Shown here in pieces: positions 1 through 11,339 of a DNA stretch of 64,000 nucleotides (positions are counted from its first letter, which is position 1; the number at the start of each line of letters is the position of its first letter). The notes under the pieces are model-generated. The model ran no database searches. It was not told where the DNA came from and worked only from the letters and a program-made list of their open reading frames with translations. This DNA is from Chamaecyparis obtusa (Eukaryota > Streptophyta > Pinopsida > Cupressales > Cupressaceae): contig BSBK01001157.1 of assembly GCA_027943335.1 (NCBI GenBank), positions 620,001 to 684,000 of the forward strand. Direction: 5' to 3'. Made by a program: the position numbers and the translations under genes.

Positions 1-300
1 AGAATATTCTCATTGACTTGGGAGCATCAATTAATGTTATAACTAGAGAAGTTCTAGTAAAACTTAGTATCATTGGTTTGCGGGACATGCCAACAATATT
101 ACAGTTAGCTGATAATTCCACAATTAAGCCTGATGGTATGGTTGAGGATATTATTGTTACTTTGGATTCCTTAGATTACCCTTCTGATTTTATAGTCTTG
201 TCACCCAAAGCCACCCTAGGAGGATATCCACTAATCCTAGGATGACCTTGGTTAGCCACAGTTGATGTTTCATTACATGTCATTCAGGGAAGATGACCAT
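1..300 (+). pseudogene. gypsy aspartic protease (retropepsin-like), C-terminal part
   Basis: The frame opens at the window edge with an LIDLGASINVI motif, which corresponds to the D-S/T-G-A active-site loop of retropepsin-like proteases; here the usual Ser/Thr is Leu. The flap and hydrophobic core follow, and the frame ends GGYPLILG followed by a stop and then PWL. The family motif is LLGRPWL, so an Arg codon CGA has probably become TGA at about 242-244. The protease would release Gag and Pol products. The start is off the window. Confidence 0.8.
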
Positions 301-379
301 ATCAGATGGAATAAATACCAAGAAGTTAACCTTGTATTCTCCTGCAAAACCCCAAAGTGAACTTGATCAAATTGTCTAG

Positions 380-2104
380 CCAGACTTAGGAGATGTTTCC
401 CTTGAAGTAAGATCTGTGCAAAAACTCACGGTCATTGATAGAAATCCATTCATGGTATCACAAGAAGAAGATGATATACTAGTAGAAATCCTTACCAATC
501 AATATGGTTCTGAGGAGTCATCTTGTGATGATCCAAATTGTTCCCTTCAAACAATACTACCCAAGCAACCCACATCTCAGCTTCATGCAGCACCTGATTA
601 TCTCCATACCTTATTACCCCATGAAATAAAGTCTCCTTCCATACTAGAAATTCAGATGTTAGAAATAGTTAAGAAAGTTGAAATTGCGTCAAGAAAGGAG
701 CTGATTGTTAATAAAAACCTCACTGAATCCCAGATGTCTAGTCTTATCAAACTTTTACAAGATAGTCAGCAAGCCTTTGCATGGGATTACACTAACATGA
801 AAGGGCTAGATCCCAAACTCTGTACTCACAGAATATACATAAGCCCAGAATACAAGCCAGTGAGACAAGCTCAAAGAAGAATTAACCTTGCTTTAAGAGA
901 TATAGTTAAGACCGAGTTGCAGAAGCTTCTTAGTGCAGGTTTCATTTATCCTATTTCTGATAGTCAGTGGGTTTCTCCTCTTGTAATTGTTCCAAAGAAA
1001 GGAAGAAAGTGGAGAGTTTGTGTTGACTATAGAGAACTTAATAAAGCCACTAAGAAGGATCACTTTCCACTACCTTTCATTTACCAAGTGCTTAACAATC
1101 TTGCGGGTAAAAAGTACTTTTCATTTCTAGATGGCTTTAGTGGGTATAATCAGATACAAATATCACCATAAGACCAAGACAAAAAAACATTTACCCGCCC
1201 TTGGGGAACCTTTTCTTATTTAGTATTTCCATTTGGATTATGTTATTCTCCAGCTACTTTCCAGAGATTAGTGCTAGGTATTTTCTCTGATATAGCTACT
1301 GATTGTGTTGAAATCTATATGGATGACTTTACAAATCATGGAACCACATTTGAAGAAGCACAAGAAAACTTGGAAAAGGTTCTTAAGAGATGTCAAGATT
1401 ACAATCTCTCTCTTAATAGTGAGAAGTGCTACATGATGATGGAGGAAGGAGTAGTCCTAAGACACTACCTTTCATCTTTTGGAATTCAGGTTGACCCTAC
1501 AAAAATTGTAGTTATCAACACACAACCCACACCAATTAAGCAGAAGGATGTCAGAAGTTTCCTTGGCCATGCTGGTTACTACAGAAGGTTCATAAAAGAC
1601 TTTAGCCAACTTGCGGCACCATTATATAATTTGTTGACGAAAGAAGTTGAATTTGCATGGACAGAGGAATGTGAAGCATCATTCCAGAAGTTGAAAGATG
1701 TTCTAACAACAACACCTATTCTCAAAGGACCTGATTGGAAGCTTCCATTCCATATCCACACGAATGCATCTGACTATGCTATTGGAGCAGTTCTGGGACA
1801 AAAAGAAGGTATTATTGAACATGCAATTTACTACATTAGTAAAAATTTGCAAGGAGCAGAATTAAATTATACTATTACTGAAAAAGAGTTAGCAGCAGTT
1901 GTTTATGCACTAAATAAATTTAGGCACTACATCACAAGATATGAAGTATTTGTTTATACCCATCATTCAGCTATCAAGTACTTAATGAATAAACCTGCCA
2001 TTAGTGGTAGACTAGCATGCTGGTTACTCCTCATGCAAGAGTTTGATGTAAAGATCATAGACAAACCAAGAAAGGCTAATGTAGTGGCTGATTTCTTGTC
2101 ATGA
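380..2104 (+). pseudogene. gypsy reverse transcriptase and RNase H
   Basis: One frame runs through the block with a single stop at 1169-1171 in the middle of RT. RT motifs are visible: VCVDYRELNKAT, the FSFLDGFSGYNQI block and the catalytic YMDD in EIYMDDF near 1318. RNase H follows from about 1740 (HTNASDYAIGAVLG, then the TEKELAAVVYAL block). Two acidic RNase H positions look lost: TDASD is TNASD and YTDHSALK is YTHHSAIK. RT would copy the genomic RNA and RNase H would remove it. An internal stop and missing RNase H acids mean no function. Confidence 0.92.
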
Positions 2105-3530
2105 CTGCAAGTGCCAGATGATCTGGCAGCAATTGATGATAGTTTCCCTAATGAGCACTTATTTTCTATTGATTCTTTTAATCCATGGTATGCAGACTTA
2201 GCCAACTACCTTGCTACAGGGAGAATGCCACCTCACTTTTCTCCAAAACATCATCGTCTGTTAGTTGAAAAGAGCTTTAACTTCTCTTGGATTTCAAGCT
2301 TCATGTTTTATACAGGACCAGACCAAGTCACAAGGTGATGCATTCGAGAGGATGAAACTTATGACATCCTTTGGGCATGCCATGATGAGCCTTGCGGGGG
2401 ATACTTTTCCGCAAAGAGGAAAACTTACAAGATTTTGACAACTAGGTATTATTGGCCTACATAAGGATGCAGCAAAACATACTCGGCATTGTGATAGGTG
2501 TCAACATATGGGAAGACCTTCAAAGACTAATAAAATGCCCCTGCAGCCATAGGTAGTTGTCACACCCTTTGACAAGTGGGGTATTGACTTCATTGGACCT
2601 ATTGAGCCCTCTTCTCATGGAAAGTATTACATCTTAGTATGTACTGATTATGCAACAAAATGGGTTGAAGCCAAAGCCATGAGACATGCCAGAGATCACA
2701 AAGTTGCTGAGTTTCTTTATGAATGCATATTCACCAAATTTGGAGTACCAAGGGAAATTGTCATAGATCAAGGAGCACAATTCACCTCTAACCTTATCAC
2801 AGAGTTGATGCAAGAATACATGGTGCATCATGGAAAATCTTCACCTTACCATCCTCAGGCCAATGGCCAGGCGGAAATCACAAACTGGGAGATCGAATCC
2901 ATTCTCACAAAAATAGTAGCTATGCATAAAAAGGATTGGGCTACCCATCTTCCTGAAGCCATGTGGGCTTACTGCACCACATGGAAAACCACCATAGGGT
3001 TTACTCCTTTTGAGTTGGTATATGGAAAATCTACCTCTATGCCAATTGAGTTCCAGCATAAAACACTCTGCATTACTTTAGAACTAGATATAAATATCAC
3101 CAAAGCACAACAAGACAGGTTATTGCAATTAAATGGATTGAATGAATATAGAAAGTCTTCTCTCCACAATACAGAGTTGATACAGCAGTAAAGGAAAAAA
3201 TGGCATGATAAGTTCATCTGTGATAATAAATTTTATGTCGGAGATTGGGCCCTGTTATATGATTCTAGATACCAGCACACACCCGAGAAATTTCACACTA
3301 GATGGCTTGGGCCTTATGAGATCATATCAGTCTTTGATAATGAAGTAGTACAACTTTCAACCATTGATCCTGTTCAATTTAAATTACTTGTCAGTGGGCA
3401 TCAATTGAAACTTTACCATAAACCTATTAGCCGTGATGAGTTCCTGAAGCAGTTCCATAGCACAACTAAAGTAAGTGATCCTGTAGCCGAAGAATTTGGG
3501 TCTTCCACCCAGGATTTTGTCGATTCTTGA
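2105..3530 (+). pseudogene. gypsy integrase with zinc-binding N-terminus and C-terminal domain
   Basis: After a stop at 2102-2104 and a linker, an HHCC-like zinc region is visible (CHDEPCGGYF with CDRCQHMG around 2495); the second His is replaced by Tyr/Phe. A frameshift near 2460 moves the core to another frame. The core has GIDFIGP, IDQGAQF and the Glu in NWEIESI, giving the D,D,E triad. After a TAA at 3189-3191 the C-terminal region continues (VGDWALLYDSR, WLGPYEI) and ends at a stop at 3528-3530. It would insert the cDNA. Broken by several stops and a frameshift. Confidence 0.9.
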
Positions 3531-3810
3531 TTCCATTCAAGAGCACCATAATAAATATTTCACATCTTGTGGAATACTTTCTCCATAATAAATTTTCATC
3601 TCACCTTCTCTCTTTTTTCCACCCATCCAACTCATCCCATCACTTTATATGCAGGTGCAGTTTTTTGAACAACTCTTCCTGCAGTGCTTCCAGGTTCATG
3701 CCACATATACTCATACATATATTATTTTTATTCATTAATTTTTAGGATTTCATGTTGTTTTAATTTTTCACTCTTGCTTAACCTAGCTTGGTGGGACCCA
3801 TGCCATTACT

Positions 3811-3827
3811 TAGTTAGGGGGGGGAAG
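3811..3827 (+). other. internal G-run, polypurine-tract-like
   Basis: Eight G residues (3817-3824) followed by AA lie about 285 bases after pol. Such tracts prime plus-strand DNA synthesis. It is not followed by a TG LTR start, and another coding block and a second tract come later, so it may be an internal (central) tract or chance. Confidence 0.35.
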
Positions 3828-4259
3828 TATTCTATTTTCAAATTTTCAAATTAGCATGTAAAATTAAAGTTCGTGTCTTTGAATTATGTTTGCGACATGA
3901 CTTGATGATCTGTCCTTTTGTGATTGCATCATCACATTTAAAGTGAATTAAAGATATTAAAAATCAATCTTGATTTCTAATGATATGCTATGATGTGTTC
4001 AGGGTGGCAACCTTGGCATGTGCAAGCTTTTATGAGATGTTATGCAAAACTCATATCATTAGATTTCGTGCAATAAAATATTTAATTTTATGAATCAAGT
4101 TGCAGTTTGTATGTTGTCTTTTCTTCTGCAACATTTTGTTCTGTAAAAGCATTGAGGTCTGTGACTTTCCATTGTTGAACGTTGCGAGAATTTTAGTTCC
4201 CCATATTCAAAATTTGTTTCAGAGTAGTAAAGGGGGGTGACCTTCAACGGCATGAGCCA

Positions 4260-6928
4260 ATGGACCATAGGGTTTTGTTAAATGATGTGCCCACCTGTGA
4301 AATTTTTAGAAGGAGAGGATGGTTGGATTATTGTTTAAGCCTTAAAGGGTTTAATGAGGAAGTTGCTCTACAATTTATTTCCACCTTGAAGGATGGGTTT
4401 GCAAAAGTTAAAGGTTTGAAAATTGAGTTCACAGAAGATGTAGAAGCTGAAGTGACTGGTTTACCTCAGGAAGGTGAACAATGGGTGAAAGATTTTGACC
4501 TGTGTTCAGCGAGAGCATAGTTCACTATGCACGGTGATCCTTAGTTAGATGTCAACAAGAAGAAAGGAACTTGGTGATTATCTTTTCCTTTTGAGTTCAT
4601 CCAGCCAGCCGCATTTGTTATTCGGTACTTCACCTATGAGGGATGCTACAAATACCTACATGCTTTGCACTTCAAAATTCTCAATCATCTTCAGCATGAT
4701 AACAGATCGGTAAATCTTCCCAGCTTCTTATTTAATATTATGAAAAAACAAGCATTGTTAGTCCAGTCAAGAAGCAACCAGTCTATTTCACATCATTTCT
4801 TAATAAAATTAATTGTAGAAAGGAAGTTGAATAGACAAAAGGTTGGGACATGGGAGGAATTTTTGCAAATAAATGAGGTTGAACCTAGTATAGTCGGCCC
4901 TAGAGGTCATGGTGTTGGTCAGAGAGAGAAAACATCTTCTGGGGTTCTTAAAATTGTTCAAAGAATTGAGAATGATCCTGAAGCCTCTCCTTCCGTTTCT
5001 AGGTCACCTAGAAAAAGAATTTTCAATGCTAGAGCCTCTACTTCTCAGAGGAAGAAAAAAAAAAGTGCACAAGCTCCTAATATTCCTGAATCTTCACATT
5101 CATAAGGACAAGGTTTGCATCTAGGAAGGGTAAGGGTAAAATAACAGAGCTAGAAGAGGAAATATTAGAACCTCAGCCTGGTGATAATCTTGATAATATA
5201 GAAGAAACCCTACATTCCCCTAGGGAAGAGAATCCTGAATTCCCTCTTGAAGAGAATTCTGAGAACCCTAGGGAAGAGAATCCTAAATTTCATCTTGAAG
5301 AGAATTCTGAGAACCCTCTTGAAGCAGTGGCAGAGGAGGTAGTCACTAAGAAAAAGAAACTGAAGAGTCCTTTAAGCTCATCCATACACCCTAAGAGAAG
5401 AAGTAGAAGGCTTTCTGAGAAAGATGTTGAAGCTTCTGTTCCTATTATTAATGTTGAGTCTTTTGAATCAGTAGAAAATGAGTCTTTGGAAAATTCCTCT
5501 TCTGAGGAATTGTTTCATCAACCTACAGCCAGTGACACTATATTAAGAGAGTAGAATCTAGAAATAGAGGTTAATCCTGGAGTTGGAGTTAATTACATTC
5601 TGATTGATAGTGACAAGGACTCTGAGGGCACAGAGGAATTTGAAGATAATACTACCGAGCAGGACACTAGTATGAATTCAGAAGAAATTCTTGACTTTGG
5701 AACTAAAATTATAGAAGTACCCTAGCAGAACAGTCAAGATAAGTTAGAAACACTGGCTAAAGTGGTAGCTAATGTTAGTGAGGAAACCAATGTAATAAAG
5801 ACAATTGCTTTGTGGAAGGGGAAGTCCTCTACACCAAAGAAAACAATTAAAACTCCTTAATTTTCATCTGGCTGGGTGGACATACTTAAACAAGAACCTT
5901 TACCCCCACCAGATTTATCTACACCCCTTGTTGCAGGGATCAATTTATACCAACAGTTGTTATGGGAAAAGACATAATGGAATTTAGAAAAGGAAAAATT
6001 AAAATGAGTCATTAGTGAGCAGAATTCTCAGTTGGAGTAGAAATCAGATGAGATTGAGATATTGAAACGGAGGATTGATTAGATTACAAGGTTAATTCCA
6101 CAGCTGATGGAATGCAAATCACCCTCACCAATGTATGAAATATTCCTTCAAGAAAAACTTGTTAATTTCAAATTAACAAGAATTGTAGAAGGCCTCAATC
6201 CATCCATATCAACTCCCCATGAATTTTACTATGCCTTTTAGTCTGCCCCAATGACTCTAAAAAACCTATTGTGTGAATTGTACTTGCATAACCTAGTAGT
6301 ACCTGATGATACAGAGTGGAATTCACTCCTCTATGTGGGGGATGTATAGTTAAGAGTAGTTATGTCATGGATGCAGAACGAGATAAGTAGAGAACACCAG
6401 GTTGTGCCATACAAAGAAAAAGAAATGTCAGCTCCTTTGATGATGAGGCTTGAAGTTCAACACTCCAGGCGGACATATTTTGACTGGCTTTCTATCATAG
6501 AAAACACTAGTGGAGCCAATAATATCTATCCAGTCAGAGAACAAGCCTTTGCAGAATGGGACCAGCATTCCTCACGAGATGTTTCTACAACAATTAATGC
6601 CTCTAGGCAAAGTTGGATAAGGATGTCACAGGATCTAAAGAAAATGGAACCTCATTCACCACACAATCTAACCCTTGCCACAAGAAGGGCTCCATGGTAT
6701 ATTATGTTGGGAAGGACACTCCTTAACTGTTGGTTTCCATTAAGGTTTCAACCTCCACTCTTCCTTCAGCCATTGCTTGCAATGAACAACAGTGCAGCAG
6801 ATTATGACATGGCCTCTGAAGTTATAGGTTGGGAAAAATTCAAAGAGACTCATGGATACTTTGATTATGTTCATGATGAGTCTAGACATAGAACAGCTAG
6901 TGATTTGAGGGTCTGTGCCAGGATTTAG
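4260..6928 (+). pseudogene. extra 3' reading frame of the gypsy element (plant transposon-protein-like N-terminus)
   Basis: The frame begins at an ATG and its first 80 residues (RRRGWLDYCLSLKGFNEE, then VKGLKIEFTEDVEAEVTGLP) resemble the putative plant transposon protein domain found in Athila-type elements. The frame continues to 5105 with stops, shifts frame near 5105, and then stays in one frame with stops to 6928. The middle is acidic and Ser/Glu-rich with basic KKKKLK and KRRSRR patches and a coiled-coil-like stretch near 6020-6090. A 48-bp unit coding PREENPEFPLEENSEN is repeated in tandem at about 5218-5315. Its role is unknown; env-like is a label used for the position only. Confidence 0.65.
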
Positions 6929-6963
6929 AACTTTATGATTGTTGGAGACTAGCAATAGTTCAA

Positions 6964-6973
6964 TTGGGGGGAA
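6964..6973 (+). other. candidate polypurine tract before 3' LTR
   Basis: TTGGGGGGAA lies 30 bases after the last reading frame and directly before TGATGGG. This is the right place and composition for the plus-strand primer of an LTR element. Confidence 0.55.
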
Positions 6974-7771
6974 TGATGGGCTCCTAAATAGCCATCTTTT
7001 TCACTACTTTTTATGCTCTTTCTAGAACAAGTTGATTGCACATAAACATGGATTTATGGTTTTAAGCATATGAACTTATGGTTTCTATGTATATGTTATA
7101 TATGTGAGTGTGAACATAAGTTGGAAATGTGGATACCTCTAAAGACATAATATCTACTTAAATTCATGGACAGGAATGGTGAATATAATAGCTATACATG
7201 TTAATGGATGTTTTCTCTCCTAAGCTATGTTTTGGGTAGTTACCTCCTGTAGCCATAAGATTTGCAAGAGTGATAATTAAGACTTACACCTTTTCCTAAT
7301 ATTGATGATGTGGATATATATATGTATATGCTTGGATATGTGTGCATTGATTGTTTTGTAGGAGTTGATCGTGGATATTCAAAGATCAGCATACTGGCGC
7401 GGAGTCATCAAAGCCAATCGTAGATTGCAGAATCTTTGTAAGCAAGTCAATACTTTATGTTGCATGCAATGCGTAGATTTAGTGTGTGCTATATTCTAGG
7501 AATGTTTATAGTCAATAATATTTTTGTTATGAAACTTTATGACTTGTAACCGATCCTCAATTATGAAGTGATCGTAGATTTAGGAGTTAGTTGTTGCTTT
7601 CTTTTAAATAATCGACTGTTGTGACTCTTTTGGGAGTTAGTCGAACAAACTAGTTTTTAATAGATCTTTTGCATACTGTTTCAATCAAGTGTAATCATTT
7701 TATGGATGAATAGAATGTTTAGTTCAAGTTTTCAACTTTCATCTTGATTGTACTTCTCATTCACTCATTCA
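6974..7771 (+). repeat. candidate 3' LTR of the first gypsy element
   Basis: The block starts TGATGG right after the purine tract and can be ended at CATTCA (7766-7771), giving TGA...TCA ends and a length near 0.8 kb. A TATA-like TATATATATG lies near 7316. The partner LTR is outside the window, so the right end is a guess. Confidence 0.45.
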
Positions 7772-8150
7772 AGGGGGCCCACTTGATGAGTGAATTGTTT
7801 TGTTAGTGTAGAGTTCATTTTCCTATTCATTTATATGTTTTAGAACTATGTTGTTCCTACAGCTACTAATACCAGAATCAGTAGCCTGTTCCTGCAGCAC
7901 AGTCAGTTGGAGTAGTTCCTAACTGTGATTTCCTACTTTGATTAGAATACATTTGCTTACCAGTTTTAGTATAGTTTTCCTGAAGCATAAGCATTTGAAT
8001 TCCTTAGATAGGCTTAGAAGAGGAGGTTTGAAGCATATACTTTGCAGATACCATTCCAAGTTTACATCCCTGGTCGATAATTAAATGAGACCAAATAATG
8101 CATTTAGGAATCATTTGGGGTGTCAAATCATGAAATAGGCAGTCCATTGC
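7772..8150. other. no recognisable feature
   Basis: AT-rich sequence between the candidate LTR and the next repeat fragment. I see no reading frame, repeat or signal I can support. Confidence 0.5.
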
Positions 8151-8154
8151 TCTA

Positions 8155-8420
8155 GGTTTTTGATACTATTGTTTGGCCAAGCAATTGTTCCAGATGTTAG
8201 TTTTGTCGTATATGCCTTCCCATTGGATCAGATGCTTTAATATTGTACCACCATTGGTACTACTTGACTGGATATCCTCTTGACATTCTTCTTTCTCTGC
8301 ACATTGGGCTGCTAATTGTTCTTTCCCCCTTCTCCTATCACAAACAAATGTAGAAATGATTTTAAGACCTGCAAGAATGTCCCTTGAATTCTTGTTCTAG
8401 ATTGTACCCCTCTTGGGCCC
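8155..8420 (-). repeat. fragment of gypsy 3' internal region (copy of 19490-19740)
   Basis: About 260 bases match 19490-19740 in the same orientation at high identity by eye (shared words include TTGTTCCAGATGTT, CTTCCCATTGGATCA and TTGACATTCTTCTTTCTCTG). At 19.5 kb this stretch sits just before the 3' LTR of the minus-strand gypsy element and holds the chromodomain-like remnant, so this is a stray piece of the same family. Confidence 0.7.
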
Positions 8421-8539
8421 TTGGTGTAGGAGAACACATGGATCAGAAGACCTATGAAGGATTTTGCATCTATTTTTTACTCAAATATGTAATAAGATCT
8501 TTTGGGATCATTTAGATGTTCATTGTAACGAAATGAATT

Positions 8540-9060
8540 CATCTTGTAAGGCTAATAAGTCAAATCTACATTGTAAGGTTTATTAGGACCAATAGGTCAA
8601 AGTTGGTAAACATGGTCAAATAGGGTAGGCCAACATAGAAATTTTGTATTGGAGTCATTTAAGGTATGTTTGATGGATATTTGATGTGATAAGGTCTATT
8701 AGATATTTTAATGACAAGATATCAAAAAGTTGTAAAAATGTTGCACAAGGTGCTTTGCAACTTTGCAACATCTTATTAAGAGTTTTCCAAATGGATCAAA
8801 CAATCATAAAGGTTGATCAATTTCAGTTGTAATTGATTGAAAGAGGTTCAAATTCCATTTTTTGGTCGAGGGAATGCAGAGGAGGAGAAAAGAATGAGTT
8901 TGGTGGAAGAATTTTAATGGAAATGTGGTTTATTTGTACAAATCTATTGTCTTCATGGCTGTTCCTTCACTCATTCCTCTCCCACATTGATAGATTTGTG
9001 TCTGAAACCTATTGGACATTGAAATATGAGGATTTTTCTTTCATTTAAGTCAAATTGGAG
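8540..9060 (+). repeat. LTR-like fragment related to 29780-30360 in reverse
   Basis: Several words recur in the same order as in the reverse complement of about 30360-29780: a run with AGGTCAAAGTTGG, then GTTGTAAAAATGTTGCA, then TTGCAACATC, then AGTTGTAATTG. Composition and position suggest an old LTR. No matching partner or target duplication seen. The 71-residue open frame at 8833-9048 is not convincing. Confidence 0.35.
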
Positions 9061-10105
9061 GGTCTTCTTTGATCACGAGTAAGAGATCCAAGTATTTCTT
9101 TAAAAATAGTTAAGAAACCCTCATTTCTAAAGGCCTTGATAAAGTTTTCTCTGTAAAGCCATGTTGTCACCATTGGATAAATTTGATTCTCTTGTATTTT
9201 TTAGTTTTTTCAATAGCCTTTCAAATGGTGTAAGACTCGGGGTGGGTACCTTTGTATATTAGGAGAAATGTCAGGCCCTAGGCTGACTGTACCAACAAAT
9301 TTTACTTGTTTTTATGACAGTCATTACCAGTCTTGGTAAAAGTAGCATAACTTTCATTCTAACCATTGGATCTGCATATAAATTGGGAATAATGTTTATA
9401 AATAAGTTTTCCTCAATCTCACAGGAGAGATTGTCTTCATGGTGATTGGTGTGGAAGTTATTAATGACAGAGTGTTGATCTGTATAGTGAAAAATCAGGT
9501 TTGACGAAGATAAGATGAACATTAAAAGTTTATTGTTTTCTTTGTCACTTGGATCATTAGATGTTGTTATTTCATGATGGAAGGGACATTACCAAAGACT
9601 TATTTAAGTCCCAAAGGTGAGATTTCCTTTTTATATTAATGATCTGATTAAAACATGACTATCCTAATAGGGGTATAATAGTGTTGTGAGTACTGAAAAA
9701 GTCCTTATACTGTTCAACATGAACCAGAAGTTTGGAAGTTTTATTAAGGATTGCCTTGAAGGATCTATGGTGCCTCAGTTTTGTAGTAAATCCATCTGAC
9801 GTGAAGTATCAATCAATATCTATCCACTGCACCATTGTGAAACCTTGTGAAGAGAGTTTCTTCATGGTTAGAACAAGGTTGATAGAGGGTATGGGTTATT
9901 GTTTTGTCCTTATAAGCTCTTTTTGTTGACAAGACCTTGAAGCATTTATGAAGGGATCTTGTGAGGATTTTCTAAGCTATTGATATTGAAAGCTGTGAAG
10001 GTGTAAGTTCCTCTTGAAGCCATTTGGAGTGGGTGTTGTTACTAAACTAGAAAGATGAAGACCTTGTGTCTTGGTGGAAGTTAGTGAATCTCTTCGCCTC
10101 TGCAT
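9061..10105. other. unclassified repeat-rich intergenic sequence
   Basis: Short open frames at 9271-9522 and 9732-9929 have no family signature, and I see no splice-linked gene. Probably old LTR-element interior. Confidence 0.4.
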
Positions 10106-10107
10106 CA

Positions 10108-10390
10108 TCCCTAATCACCAAAACATACCTAATTAGGTCGAAATGAACCTTTGAAAAAGATTGCACATCATGAATATATCATTTGACCCCTTTTGACACA
10201 TTGTGCCATTACAAGGACAACATTTCCATTTTAGGCCATTACACATGTCTCCTTATTAGAGCTCACAACTTCACAAAAATGATCCATAGCACCTTATTGT
10301 ATCCCAAAATGGCCCAAATTAGCCTCATGGAGGAATGATCCCAATGGGGTTACCCTACACCAGCTACCGCCATCTATAATAACATTGCAA
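10108..10390 (-). repeat. fragment of the minus-strand gypsy LTR and its upstream edge
   Basis: Matches 19160-19440 in the same orientation: shared landmarks are TTGCACATCATGAA, CATTTTAGGCCATTACACAT, ACCTTATTGTATCCC and TAGCCTCATGGAGG. A shorter stretch also matches 26000-26092. It is a displaced piece of that LTR family; the order relative to the 8.2-kb piece differs from that in the full element. Confidence 0.75.
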
Positions 10391-11335
10391 AATTTACCAT
10401 TACACTTACAGCTTGTGCGAAACAAATTCTTCCTATGGGCTAGTTATTTATGATCATTCAACAAGGCTCTTCCTATAACAAGAACATCCCCTTTCAGCTT
10501 CTTTACAATTTGAAGACTCGACATCTTCATCTACATGTGCAACTCAAGTGGTTTACCCTCTAGTATACTATTTTTTCTACCTCGATGTTGGTGATTCTCA
10601 TAGTCTCAATGGCCTTATTTTCATTGGGGATTCTCATACGACCACAAGATCCCGATGAAGAATGTAATGTTTTTAAATCTAACTAATACATTGTTGAGTA
10701 TTTAGGTGAGGGATCACCAAAAAAGAATATAAGAGAGTAGTGGTATACCTTAGAGGATTATGGATGATAATTTTAGTCTTAGTGTTGATGTCATCGTGTA
10801 AATAAATCATCACTTCAGTTCAATTACACACATACAGGTGGATTAGAAAGATAGGTTTAATTTGAGATGTGGAAGGAGTTGGACTCTACGGGTATCACAT
10901 GACGATTATTTCTATCATATTGATCACTTTTGGGAGTCAATGTAAGAGAAAAAATTCAAATGATTTACAATAACATTAATTTTAGAATTTTGTGATATTG
11001 ACTTGATGAGTTATGCTTGCACTTTAAGAATATAAGTAGAGGAAAAGATATGAGATATGGTAATTTGTATAATTGTTGGGTTACTTCAAAAGGTAATGTA
11101 AGTTGATAGACTTAAAATTTTATGTTGTGTTAGAGTGGAGCAATGAGTTCATGGTGGAGCAACTTATATTTTATTTGTTAAAATTATGAGTTTAATACTA
11201 TATTTTAAAAAAGTGACTTTACTTGGTGCCAACAATATAAGTATTGTAAAGTCACTTCCATTAAGAAGAATAAATCTATATTTTGAAAGTGATATTATAA
11301 TTATTTTTCCAAAATTTTCACTTAGCGGTTGATAA
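10391..11335. other. intergenic, one short perfect hairpin
   Basis: No gene seen. A 12-bp perfect inverted repeat (AAGTGACTTTAC at 11211-11222, complement at 11246-11257, 23-base loop) is the only structure I can support. Confidence 0.45.
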
Positions 11336-11339
11336 CAAT

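Larger units (their letters stand above)
1..7771 (+). mobile_element. Ty3/gypsy LTR retrotransposon, 5'-truncated by window, Athila/Tat-like layout
   Basis: Seen: in order on the plus strand, an aspartic protease end, RT, RNase H, integrase, a G-run, a second long degenerate reading frame, a second purine tract and a sequence opening TGATGGG that could be the 3' LTR. Known: Athila and Tat lineage gypsy elements carry an extra reading frame between pol and the 3' LTR, and RT-RNase H-integrase order defines Ty3/gypsy. Inferred: this is an old copy of such an element. All reading frames carry stops and at least two frameshifts, so it is dead. The gag and 5' LTR lie outside the window. Confidence 0.85.
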
